NCBI GenBank assembly: GCA_023433515.1
Contig: JAEZCN010000159.1
Location: 1-38,738 of the forward strand
Length of the DNA: 38,738 nucleotides
Reading direction: 5' to 3'
Source of the DNA: Pseudomonadota bacterium
GTDB lineage: Bacteria > Pseudomonadota > Gammaproteobacteria > Steroidobacterales > Steroidobacteraceae
Shown one piece after another: positions 15,672 to 25,000 of the stretch. Every line of letters begins with the position of its first letter. Position 1 is the first letter of the stretch. Below the pieces are notes generated by a model. That model worked only from the letters and a program-made list of their open reading frames with translations, was not told the DNA's origin and did no database searches. The position numbers and the translations under genes were made by a program.

Positions 15672-17549
15672 CTACTGGCACGACAGGCATTCGTCGTACT
15701 TGGCTTCGTCGGTCTCCGTCGCGAGCGGCTTCACGGCAAGCGCGCGCGTGTTGTCCGCCTCTACGCCTGCGAACCCGGCGCGCTGCACGCTCTTGCTGCG
15801 ACAGTAGTACAGGGATTTCACGCCGCGCTCCCAAGCGGTCCAGTGCAGCATGAGCAGGTCCCACTTGTGGATGTCGCTGCGTAGATAGAGATTCAGCGAC
15901 TGTCCCTGGCAGATGAGCGGCGCGCGGTCCGCCGCGAGTTCGATGACCCAGCGCTGGTCGATCTCGAACGCGGTGCGGAACACGCCCTTTTCGTCGTCGC
16001 TGAGCTCATCGAGGTGCTGCACCGAACCTTCGTGCGCGAGGATCGACTGCCACGTGTCCTCGGTGTTCAGCCCCTTGGCCTCGAGCACTTTCGTGAGCGC
16101 GGGATTCCGCACGCTGAACGAGCCCGACAGCGTCTTGTGCGTGTAGACGTTCGCCGGGATCGGCTCGATACACGCGCTGGTGCCGCCGCAGATCACCGAG
16201 ATGCTCGCGGTCGGCGCGATGGCGAGCTTGTGGCTGAAGCGCTCCTGCACGCCGCGCTCGGCGGCATCCGGACATGCGCCCCGCTCGTCCGCGAGGACAC
16301 GCGAGGCTTCGTCCGCCGCGCGGCGCAGATGTTTGAACATGCGCAGGTTCGCGGCCCGCGCGAGCGCACTCTCGAACGGAACGGCGTTGTTCTGCAGCCA
16401 GGAATGGAAACCCATCGCACCGAGCCCGACGGAGCGCTCGCGCATCGCCGAGTAGCGCGCGGTGTCCATCGACTTGGGCGCATGGTCGATGAAATCCTGC
16501 AGCACGTTGTCGAGCATGCGCAGCAGGTCCTCGATGAACCGCGGCTCGCGGCTCCATTCGTCCCAGGTCTCGAAATTCACCGACGAGAGACAACACACCG
16601 CCGTGCGCTGCTTTCCGAGATGATCGCGACCCGTCGGCAGCAGGATCTCGCTGCAGAGATTTGATTGGCGGACCCTCAGGCCCAGCTCCCGCTGGTGCGG
16701 CGCGAGCTGGTTGTTCGCGGTGTCGCCGAACAGTAGATAGGGCTCGCCGGTCTGAAGGCGCGTCTCGAGGATCTTCTGCCAGAGCTGCCGCGCGTTGACC
16801 ATGCGCATGACCTTGCCGTCCTTCGGACTGCGCAGCCCGAAGGGTTGGTCATCGCGCACCGCCTCCATGAATTCGTCGGTGATGCAGATGCCGTGGTGCA
16901 GGTTCAGGCTCTTGCGGTTGAAGTCGCCCGAGGGTTTGCGGATCTCGATGAACTCCTCGATCTCCGGGTGATGCACGTCGAGATAGACCGCGGCCGAGCC
17001 ACGCCGCAGCGAGCCCTGCGAGATCGCGAGCGTGAGCGAGTCCATCACGCGCACGAACGGGATGATTCCCGAGGTCTGCCCGCAACCCTTGACCGTCTCG
17101 CCGATCGACCGCACGCCGCCCCAGTACGTGCCGATGCCTCCGCCATTCGAGGCGAGCCAGACGTTTTCGGTCCACGTCTCGACGATGCCGTCGAGGTTGT
17201 CCTCGACCGCGTTGAGGAAACACGAGATCGGCAGGCCGCGGTCGGTGCCGCCATTCGAGAGGATCGGCGTCGCGGGCATGAACCACAGCTTCGACATGTA
17301 GTCGTAGAGCCGCTGCGCGTGGTCCGCGTCGTCGGCGTAGGCGCGCGCCACGCGCGCGAACAGGTCCTGCGTCGTCTCGCCCGGCAGCAGGTAACGATCC
17401 GCCAGCGTCGCCTTCCCGAAATTCGTGAGCAGCGCGTCCCGCGCCGGGTTTTGCCGGACGGCGGTGCCAGGCACCGACCCGGTAAAAGTCTTCTTCCTTG
17501 GCTGGCGCGTGAGCTTCGCGCGAGGTGTCGAGACCGTCTGAATATCCAT
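15672..17549 (-). CDS. nrdA: Class Ia ribonucleotide reductase alpha subunit (NrdA)
   Basis: 625 residues, shorter than the 760-residue E. coli type. It reduces ribonucleoside diphosphates. The active-site cysteine pair is C110 (PISCF) and C319 or C320 (AVCCLSS); the thiyl-radical cysteine and base are in NLCSE (C299, E301). The C-terminal redox pair is CLSC (621-624). The N-terminal ATP-cone that mediates dATP inhibition appears to be absent; the first 45 residues are basic and low in complexity. ATG 17549 has GGAG 7 bases upstream, and that site lies in a hairpin at 17556-17580. First gene of nrdAB, behind a cobalamin riboswitch and tandem NrdR boxes. Confidence 0.95.
   Translation of the reverse strand: MDIQTVSTPRAKLTRQPRKKTFTGSVPGTAVRQNPARDALLTNFGKATLADRYLLPGETTQDLFARVARAYADDADHAQRLYDYMSKLWFMPATPILSNGGTDRGLPISCFLNAVEDNLDGIVETWTENVWLASNGGGIGTYWGGVRSIGETVKGCGQTSGIIPFVRVMDSLTLAISQGSLRRGSAAVYLDVHHPEIEEFIEIRKPSGDFNRKSLNLHHGICITDEFMEAVRDDQPFGLRSPKDGKVMRMVNARQLWQKILETRLQTGEPYLLFGDTANNQLAPHQRELGLRVRQSNLCSEILLPTGRDHLGKQRTAVCCLSSVNFETWDEWSREPRFIEDLLRMLDNVLQDFIDHAPKSMDTARYSAMRERSVGLGAMGFHSWLQNNAVPFESALARAANLRMFKHLRRAADEASRVLADERGACPDAAERGVQERFSHKLAIAPTASISVICGGTSACIEPIPANVYTHKTLSGSFSVRNPALTKVLEAKGLNTEDTWQSILAHEGSVQHLDELSDDEKGVFRTAFEIDQRWVIELAADRAPLICQGQSLNLYLRSDIHKWDLLMLHWTAWERGVKSLYYCRSKSVQRAGFAGVEADNTRALAVKPLATETDEAKYDECLSCQ
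17463..17475. repeat. Perfect palindrome inside the nrdA N-terminal coding region
   Basis: GGTGCC-A-GGCACC, an inverted repeat with a single central base, falls in the nrdA codons for TGSVPGTAV (about residues 23-31), in the poorly conserved N-terminal tail. It looks like a small palindromic insertion kept in frame. No second copy was seen in this window. Confidence 0.35.
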
Positions 17550-17555
17550 TCCGCT

Positions 17556-17580
17556 GCTCCGTTTTGTGGGGCGGCGGAGC
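17556..17580 (-). promoter_or_regulatory. Hairpin sequestering the nrdA Shine-Dalgarno
   Basis: On the minus-strand transcript GCTCCG (17580-17575) can pair perfectly with CGGAGC (17561-17556) across a 13-base loop. The nrdA Shine-Dalgarno GGAG (17560-17557) lies in the second arm. This is a plausible expression platform for the cobalamin riboswitch 73 bases upstream, acting on translation initiation. Confidence 0.5.
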
Positions 17581-17652
17581 GGCGCGGAGTCTGCGGGCGG
17601 CAGAACGTCAGCGCTGCTGCCGGAGACACCCCGTCCGACCAGTAGTACTCAA

Positions 17653-17829
17653 GTGTGCTCGGCAGGTCTCCTGGCTTACCGCTCGATCGCGTTTCTCCCA
17701 GCCTTCCCGAGGACTTGCGTCTTCAGTGGCCTTCCGTGACGACGAAACGCTCGCGGCTACAGTTGCGGGGGCAGCTGCGGCTTTGGACCGCATTCCCTTT
17801 TCATCGCGCTTTCGCGCGAACCGATGCAC
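17653..17829 (-). promoter_or_regulatory. Cobalamin (adenosylcobalamin) riboswitch upstream of nrdAB
   Basis: The minus strand shows the conserved cobalamin aptamer elements in order: AAGGGAA (17799-17793); a stem with GCGG and CCGC arms; the B12 box core GCTGCCCCCGCAACTGTA; GGCCACTG; CGGGAAGGC; and the 3' element AGCCAGGAGACCTGCC (17676-17661). GTGC at the 5' end and GCAC at the 3' end can close P1. Binding of adenosylcobalamin normally lowers expression of the downstream gene. Here that is the B12-independent class Ia reductase, as described in Streptomyces, where a B12-dependent class II enzyme takes over. An SD-sequestering hairpin follows at 17556-17580. Confidence 0.93.
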
Positions 17830-17875
17830 GACTAGATGTTGTGTTTTGGGACTGCGGAATGTCAACAGCTTGTGT
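17829..17875 (-). promoter_or_regulatory. nrdAB promoter with tandem NrdR boxes
   Basis: Two sequences resembling the NrdR box (ACACWATATATWGTGT) read ACACAAGCTGTTGACA (17875-17860) and ACACAACATCTAGTCG (17844-17829) on the minus strand. They match about 10 and 12 of 16 positions and start 31 bases apart, the three-turn spacing typical of NrdR sites. TTGACA (17865-17860) lies in the distal box and a CAACAT -10 candidate (17841-17836) lies in the proximal box with an 18-base spacer. The predicted transcription start, about 17829, coincides with the riboswitch 5' end. NrdR would repress by covering both promoter elements. Confidence 0.65.
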
Positions 17876-17896
17876 TTTGGAGAGCTCTGTCGTACG

Positions 17897-18210
17897 TCAC
17901 GAGCGGACACCATGCCCGCTCGTGCAGCCACTGCCGACGCGTGTACCCAGTCCGACTAACGAACCGGAAACGAGCGCGAGGGACCAGGTCGAAGGCGGTC
18001 GCGGATGCCGACTCCCAGGATGAGTGCCGTCAACACGAGACCGCTGACGAACGCGGGCCGCCAGCCCTGCTCCCCCGGCTGACGCCCGACGACGTTCGCG
18101 AGAATCCCGCTGACGCCCGCGATCCTGCCGTTGAGCAGCAGCAACGCGGCCGCGCCGGCTCCAATCAGGAGTCCGCCACCGAGCGCCCGCGCCGCGGATT
18201 CGAGTGTCAT
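17897..18210 (-). pseudogene. YeeE/YedE (DUF395, sulfur transport) family pseudogene
   Basis: From ATG 18210 the minus strand encodes a typical YeeE/YedE start (GGGLLIGAGAAALLLLNGRI, then AGVSGILANVV) but reaches a stop at 17956. Near 17985 the homology moves to another frame, which continues with LVGLGTRVGSGCTSGHGV, the signature of this family, then stops at 17897. The remainder (normally VCGLSR and about 35 more residues including a last helix) is missing. So the gene has a frameshift and a lost 3' end. Intact members are inner-membrane channels for thiosulfate or other sulfur compounds, usually in pairs. A sequencing error could explain the frameshift but not the truncation. Confidence 0.72.
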
Positions 18211-18284
18211 CGAGCACGTCGTAACCTCACATCAGGGCGATGGGGATCGGCAGTGCGCTTCCGGTCGGCTGCTACGATCAGGAA

Positions 18285-19909
18285 ATGAGGATCCAAACGC
18301 TTCTCATGTCGTTGCTCATCGCCGTGTGCCCGGCGCCGCCACGCCGCACCTCGAAAATCACGGCGCTACGCAGCAGCTCGTCGTGCATGGCAAACCGATG
18401 CTCATCCTCGGCGGCGAGCTCGGGAATTCGAGCGCGTCGAGCGCGGCCTACATGAAGCCGCACTGGCCGCGCCTGCGCGCCATGAACCTCAACACCGTGC
18501 TGGCGCCCGTGTCGTGGGAACTCATCGAGCCCGTCGAAGGCGAATTCGACTGGACCACGGTCGACGAGCTGCTGCGCGACGCGCGCGCGCACGATCTGAA
18601 ACTCGTGATCCTGTGGTTCGGCGCCTGGAAGAACAGCATGTCGACCTACGCGCCATCGTGGGTGAAGCGCGATCAGCGGCGCTTCCCGCGCGTGCAGGTC
18701 GCGGACGGCACGTCCGTCGAGATCCTGTCCGCGTTCGCGCCCGCGACACGCGATGCCGACGCGCGCGCGTTCGCGGCCTTCATGGAATACCTGCGCAAGG
18801 TCGATGGCGAACGGAACACCGTGCTCATGGTGCAGGTGGAGAACGAGATCGGCATGTTGCCCATCGCGCGCGAGCGCGGAACCATGGCGGACCGTGCATT
18901 CGCGCAACCGGCGCCGGCCGAACTCATGCGCGCGCTCGCCGCGCGCGGCGACAGGCTCGAGCCCGAGCTGGGCGATCGCTGGCGCGCGAATGGCTCGAGG
19001 TCATCGGGTAGTTGGGCCCAGGTCTTCGGCGACGACGAATGGGGCCAGGAGGTCTTCACCGCCTGGCATTACGCGCGATTCGCCGAAGCGCTCGTGAAGG
19101 CGGGCAAGGCGAAATACGACCTGCCGATGTTCGTGAACGCCGCGCTGAATCGCACCGGCCGCAAGCCCGGCGAATATCCGAGCGGTGGACCGCTGCCGCA
19201 CCTGCTCGACGTCTGGAAGGCCGGCGCGCCGTCGCTCGATTTCCTGGCGCCCGACATCTATTTCCCGAATTTCTCGCAGCTCGCCGCGCGGTTCCGGCGC
19301 GCGGACAACGTGCTGTTCATTCCCGAGGCCAACAACGCGACCAACTCGCAGGGGCCGGCGAACGCGTTCCATTCCTTCGGCGAGCTCGATGCGCTCGGCT
19401 TCTCGCCGTTTTCGATCGAGTCCCTGCCCGATGCGCCGAATGCACTGTCGCAGACCTACGAAGTGCTGCATCAGCTCACGCCACTGCTGCTCGAGCATCG
19501 CGGCCGGGGCCGAACCGCGGGCTTTCGCGCCCTGGTCCGGGAAGACGGAACGGTCGTCGACACCCCGGTAAAGCGGACACTGGGAGGAATCGAATTCACG
19601 GTGACCTTCATCGATCCGTGGACGCCGCGCGACAAACAATCGGTCGCCGATCACGGCGGCCTCACGATCCATGAAGACGGCGAGGATTTCTGGTTCGCCG
19701 GCCAGGGCATCACGATCACCTTTAGGGGCGCGGACAGCCGGCCGCCGCGCGTCGGCATCGACTTCGCGGAGGAAGGGTCGGTCGATGCGCGAGGGACATG
19801 GATACCCGGCCGCCGGCTGAACGGCGACCAGACACACCAGGGCCGGCACATCCGCCTGCCGCCCGGCAAGGCGCAGATCCAGCGTGTCCGGTTCTACCGG
19901 TATAGATAG
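18285..19909 (+). CDS. GH35-type beta-galactosidase (DUF5597-like C-terminus), with frameshift in the signal peptide
   Basis: The body is a (beta/alpha)8 glycoside hydrolase related to GH35 beta-galactosidases of the Cellvibrio Bgl35A type. It contains GKPMLILGGELGNSSASS, the acid/base glutamate in MVQVENEIG, and a likely nucleophile in FIPEANNATN, followed by a beta-rich C-terminal domain. Such enzymes remove galactose from plant polysaccharides and are exported. ATG 18285 opens a signal peptide (MRIQTLLMSLLIAVC), but this is in a different frame from the mature protein, which begins GAATPHLENHG; the frames switch between about 18326 and 18335. A one-base deletion, natural or from sequencing, is the simplest explanation. 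The mature-frame ORF has no good start of its own. About 540 residues if repaired. Confidence 0.75.
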
Positions 19910-20039
19910 CTAACAAGGTCACGTTGTCCGACGCGGCGTAGCACCAAGGTGTAATTGCCCGGCGTTCACCCGCGCGTCACATTCGCGGGCCCACCCCCGC
20001 GGTCAAACAGTCGGCGTGTACCAGGACGTCAGTCTAGCG

Positions 20040-22013
20040 ATGGAGAATCGGCAGGGAGTCGCGCTCACCCGCACCACAGTCATTGCGCAGTCCTACATCC
20101 CGCTCTTCTGGGCCGGATTGCTCGGGATCTACATGAAGGCGGAACTCGCGAACGGATATTCGCGGGCCGTCGCGCGGCTCATGAGCAGCGCGAAGGACGC
20201 CGGCGTCGATGCGCCGATCACGGAAGCGTTCCCGTTCTTCGCGAACGACGTGCTGCTGCACATGGTGGCGATCCCGGCGATCGTCATCGCGGTTCTATAT
20301 CTGCTCTTCCGGAACCGAGCACCCATCGCCGCCGCCGTGGTCGGGCTGCTGCTGCTGACCTTCTATTTCATCCAGCTCCAGGCCGAGCGCGCGGTCGGCC
20401 AGTACCAGTCGCTGCAGATGATGTACGAGGCGGCGCGTTTCGCCGCGGATGAGAGCGACGTCGGCGCGCACTATCTATCGATGAGCGCGATCGCCAAGTA
20501 TCTTTTCATGCTCGCGGCCCTGGTCACCACGACGCTGCTCGCCAGCAAGATGGACCGGGGGCGCGTGCTCGGCTTCCTCGGCAAGGCCACGGTCGGTGGA
20601 ATCGCCGCCGGCGCGTTCGGGCTCACGGTTCTCGCGCTCGTGTTCTATCCAGCCGGCAGTTCCGGCGGACTGCACCAGAGCGCGGCGAGCAAGGCCTTCT
20701 TCATGTTTGCCGTCAGCCCGGACATCGTCGACGCCGCGTCGCGGAAGAGCCTGGCCGAAAGTTTCAACGGCTTCCGCGAGCTCACGCGGACATCGCCGTG
20801 GCGGGCCGAGGACGATCCGCTGTTCGGGCGCGAGACGAACGCGAACCTCGTCATGTTCGTGCTGGAAACCGGCCCGGCCAGCCTGCTCGACCACAACGAC
20901 ATCACGCCGCTGCTGCCGGCGCCGATCGCCGACCACACGCTGATCGCCCGCAGGCACGTCACGACCTATCCGTACACGAGCGACGCGATTTTCTCGATCC
21001 TCTCGGGGTTGTATCCCGAGGGCCGGCGCGAAGTGGTGGCGCGCGGCGGATTCACGAACTCGAAAGTGTTGTTCCAGCTGCTCTCGGATGCGTCGTACGA
21101 CACCGCGGCGTACATGCCGACCATCTACAACGCCGACAACGTGATGGTCGGCAAGCTCGGCATGCGCAGGGTCTTCATCTCCAATCGCGCGCCGGAATCC
21201 GGCGTCCTGGCGGTGGCGACGTCGAACGCGGACGCACTCGCCGGAGAACTCGCGGCCAGCGGTCCTCACTTCGACGCGGAAAAGATACCCGAGCTACGTC
21301 GCCGGCTGCTCAACGACATGCACGCGCTGGAAGCGATGAAAGCGGACATGCGCACCAGCCTGCGCGAGAACGGGAAATTCGCCTATCTGTTCATGCCGCA
21401 GATCGGACATGCGCCGTGGCTGCCGCTCGGTCCCGACGCGGAACTATCCAGTCACGGACAGGCGTTGCTGAAGCTGCAGTCGCGCTGGCTCGGCGAAGTC
21501 GTGCAGATCCTCGAAGATGCGGGCGCGCTGAACAACACGATCGTCGTGCTGACCGCCGATCACGGAATCCGCACGACGGTCGAAGATCCCAAGTTCCGCC
21601 GCGGCACGATCGACAGTTATTCGTTTCATGTCCCGTTCGCGATGTACGCGCCGCGAGCGTTCGAGAGCACGCAGGCCACCGACGTGATGACCTCGCACAT
21701 CGACGTCGAGCCCAGCCTGGCTTCGCTGATGGGCGTGCGCGAGACCGATGGCTATTCGGAGGGCGTGCCGCTGTGGACGGCACGCCCGGATCGCAGGATC
21801 TATTTCTTCGCCGAGGTTTACGGCGGCGCGAGCGGGTTCTACGAGAAGGACTATTTCATGAACAACCTGATCACCGACAAGCAGTTCCGCAATGCCTCGA
21901 TGACCTTCCCGCCCAACGCGCTCACGCCGATCAACGGCGAAGCGCGCGACTACGTCAAGAGCGGGTTGTCACGCTTCCGCACCCTGCACTTCAACATCGT
22001 CTCCGCGCGCTAG
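20040..22013 (+). CDS. LTA-synthase-like sulfatase/phosphotransferase membrane protein
   Basis: About 657 residues. The N-terminal third has four to five hydrophobic helices (about 17-35, 80-98, 103-122, 160-180, 195-220). The C-terminal two thirds is an alkaline-phosphatase-superfamily domain of the LtaS/sulfatase type: ANLVMFVLETGPASL supplies a metal-binding Glu, the nucleophile is probably the Thr of YPYTSDAIFSILSGLYP, GHAPW supplies a metal His, and TADHG the Asp-His pair. Relatives transfer glycerol-phosphate or phosphoethanolamine to envelope glycans or lipids; the substrate here is unknown. ATG 20040 has only a distant AGGA, and GTG 20016 is an alternative. It follows the GH35 gene by 130 bases, and its 3' end overlaps the convergent BNR gene by 23 bases. 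Confidence 0.82.
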   Translation: MENRQGVALTRTTVIAQSYIPLFWAGLLGIYMKAELANGYSRAVARLMSSAKDAGVDAPITEAFPFFANDVLLHMVAIPAIVIAVLYLLFRNRAPIAAAVVGLLLLTFYFIQLQAERAVGQYQSLQMMYEAARFAADESDVGAHYLSMSAIAKYLFMLAALVTTTLLASKMDRGRVLGFLGKATVGGIAAGAFGLTVLALVFYPAGSSGGLHQSAASKAFFMFAVSPDIVDAASRKSLAESFNGFRELTRTSPWRAEDDPLFGRETNANLVMFVLETGPASLLDHNDITPLLPAPIADHTLIARRHVTTYPYTSDAIFSILSGLYPEGRREVVARGGFTNSKVLFQLLSDASYDTAAYMPTIYNADNVMVGKLGMRRVFISNRAPESGVLAVATSNADALAGELAASGPHFDAEKIPELRRRLLNDMHALEAMKADMRTSLRENGKFAYLFMPQIGHAPWLPLGPDAELSSHGQALLKLQSRWLGEVVQILEDAGALNNTIVVLTADHGIRTTVEDPKFRRGTIDSYSFHVPFAMYAPRAFESTQATDVMTSHIDVEPSLASLMGVRETDGYSEGVPLWTARPDRRIYFFAEVYGGASGFYEKDYFMNNLITDKQFRNASMTFPPNALTPINGEARDYVKSGLSRFRTLHFNIVSAR

Positions 22014-25000
22014 GCGGAGCGAGGCTCCGCCAGCGCAGCGCGACCAGCAGGCCTAACAACCCGACGAGGATCCAGTCCAGGCTTCCGCCACCGCCGCCTC
22101 CACCGCTGCTGCTGCTCGAAGCGGGCGGCGCGCTCACCGTGGTGGTTGCCGAGGCCGTGTTGTTTCCGGCTTCGGTGTCGGTTCCGGAGAATGTGACCGC
22201 TGCTTCGGCCGTGACAGTGCCCACGGTGTTGGCGCTCACGGTCACCGTGACCGCGGCCGATGCGCCGCTGTCGAGCGATGCCACGGTGCAAGTCGCGGTC
22301 GCGGCAGTCGTCTGACAGCTGCCGCCGGCCACGGTCGCGGCGGTCACCTGCGCACCGGTGATCGTCAGGCTCGTCGTCATTCCGCCGCTGTCCGGACCGT
22401 TGTTGAGCACGGTCGCGACATACTGGATGGTCCCGCCGCGCACGACCGGATCCGCCGAATCGGTGAGCGTCACGCCGAGGTTAGCCACGGGCCTGACGGT
22501 TATCTCGAGCGCCGCAGTGTGCGCATCGTCGGTGTCGACACCCGCGCCCTCGACGCTCGCGAGCAGGCTCCCGGGGCCCACGGCATCGCCCGTGAGAGTC
22601 AGCGTCACGGTCGTCGTCGCATCGGGAGCCACGCTGCCGAGATCGCAGGCGATCGTTGCGGCGCTCGTCGTGCAGGTACCCTGCGCGGCCGCGACATTGG
22701 CGGCCGACAGGTTCGCGGGTAGTTCGAGCTGGAGCTCAGTCGCGGTGGACGGGCTCGGCCCGGCGTTGCTCACGGTGACAGTGACGGTCGTGCTCGTTCC
22801 ACGATCGATGGCCTGCGACGCCGCGGCGATCGCGACGTCGATGTCGGCGAGCTCCGCTCCCGTGACGTTGTGCGCGACGGTGTTGTTGCCCGCGCTGACG
22901 TCGAGCTCATGCCCTTCGAGTGTCGCGCTGATGACCGAGGCGACCGCCGCCGCACCGACGGCGAAGGTGACCTCGACGTTGATCGATTCACCGACTCGCA
23001 AGACACCGAACTGGCAGCGCAACGTCTGACCGGTCGCCGAGCAGTTGCCGGGTCCGCTCGGCGTCAGCCACGCGGGAACGGTGATGGATAGCTCGGAGGC
23101 CGAAGAAGCATGCGGTCCCGCGTTCGTGATCGTGTAAATCGCGGTGGCGGAGCCGGAAGTCGGCAGCGTGTCGCCGAGCCCGCTCATGGAGAGCGAGAGG
23201 TCCGGCGAGACCTGGTACTCCGCGATGTCGTGGCCATTGGTCGCGCCGATCAGGACCGCCGGATTCGCCGGGTCCAGTACCGCGCCGATGAACTGGGTGG
23301 TCACGTCCTCCAGCGGGACGATCTCCCACGTAGCGCCGTCGTCGACGCTGCGCATGATTCCAGCCGAGTCCCGAGTACCGGCGATGAACAGGGTGCTCGG
23401 GACGAGCGGGTCGAACAACACCGCGCTCGCGACCACGTGCGTGTCATCGGAGGGAGGGAACATCATGTGCGTCCAGGTACTTCCTCCGTTGGTGGTCTTC
23501 CACACACCGCTCCATCCCGCAGCGTAGACCACGTTCGCATCGGTTGGGTGGAAGGCAAACGACATGAACAGGTTGAGCCCGGTGGGAGGCAACTGCCGCA
23601 CCCAGGTCTCGCCACCGTTCGTGGATTTGTAGATGGCATCGCCATACGTATCGCCACCCGCCGCATACAACGTATCGCTGTCATGCGGACTTATGCCGAT
23701 CGCGGCCCCGAAGTTGAAAGGCGGATCCAGGTCGTCGTAGGTGTTGCCTCCGTTCAGCGTCTTCCAGACGCCCGACGACGAGCGCGTGACGTACGCCACC
23801 AGCGGATCGGAAGGATCAATTTGTATGTCGGTGATGTAGTCGCCCGCGGTGAGCAGGAACGTCGGGTGCGGAGCGCTCCAGTTCACGCCACCATCGGTGG
23901 TGCGGAGGAGCTGATTCCCCCAGCTGACCGCAAAGATCCGCTGAGAATTTCCAGGCGCAATGGCGAGCTGCCAGATCTGGCGAATTCCCGTCAGTTGGCT
24001 TAACAGGAGCTGCGTGGAGAGCGGAACATAGGACCCGCCCTGGCGCCGGAAAAGGATGTCGTCTCCCGAGTTCATCCCGATGAGCACCGTCCCGTCATCA
24101 CTGGACACGGGTTCACGCGGGCTGACGCCGGCAAGTCCCGCCACGTGATACTCGGCGGAGACGCCCCCGTCGTCACTGATGAGGATACCGTTGGATGTCG
24201 AAAGCAAGAGACGTCCGGGTACACCAGGGGCGAATCCTCCGGCGAACACATTCGTGACGCTGAGTGTCGCGCCTGGTTGCCAAGAAACACCGTTGTCGTC
24301 GCTCAATGAGACGCCGTTGAGCTGCAATGCGGCGACGCGCTGCGTCCCGGGTTCGAAGCCGACCCAATAGGCGCTCCCGGATTGGCGCAGGGTCCAGGAA
24401 CTGCCGCCATTCGTGGAAAGATAGATGCCACCTCCCGTGGAGACGAGCAGCCGGCTCGAATTCTCGGGATCGAATGCGATGTTGTAGAAGTACGTGGGTA
24501 CCGTGATGCCGGTCACCAGTGTCCAGTCGTCGCCGCCATTGACGCTGCGATACAGGCCGACGTCCTGCAGCGCAACGTACAAGGTCTGCGCGTCTTCGGG
24601 ATCGACCTCCAACATCTGCGGATAAGAATTCTCCCAGGGGAGATCCGTTATCTCGACCCACGTCGAGTACGGTTCGACCGCTTTCCACAGACGTCCGCCG
24701 TTGCTCACGGCATAAAGAGTTCCGTCCGGTCCATAACTCGCGCGGGCCAGCGAATTGGGCGCGAGCGGCCCTTGTGACAGCGCGAAGGTCTGGCCCGCGT
24801 CTTCGCTTATATAGATGTAGCCATCGCAGGCCATCACGCGGTTCGCATTCGTCGGATCGAATTCCAGGCTCGTTGCCCAGTTCAGGAGCTCATCGTTGAC
24901 GAGGGTCCAGGATTGTCCGCCGTTGCTGCTCCTGAAAATTCCGCGGGTGTTCGCGGTCAGCACGATCGATGCATCGGTGGGATGGACAGCAAGCTGTCCT

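Noticed and set aside
18131..18284. Upstream extension of the GH35 ORF to 18131
   Set aside because: The extra residues look like noise, lie antisense to the YeeE/YedE remnant, and ignore the evident signal peptide in another frame at 18285.
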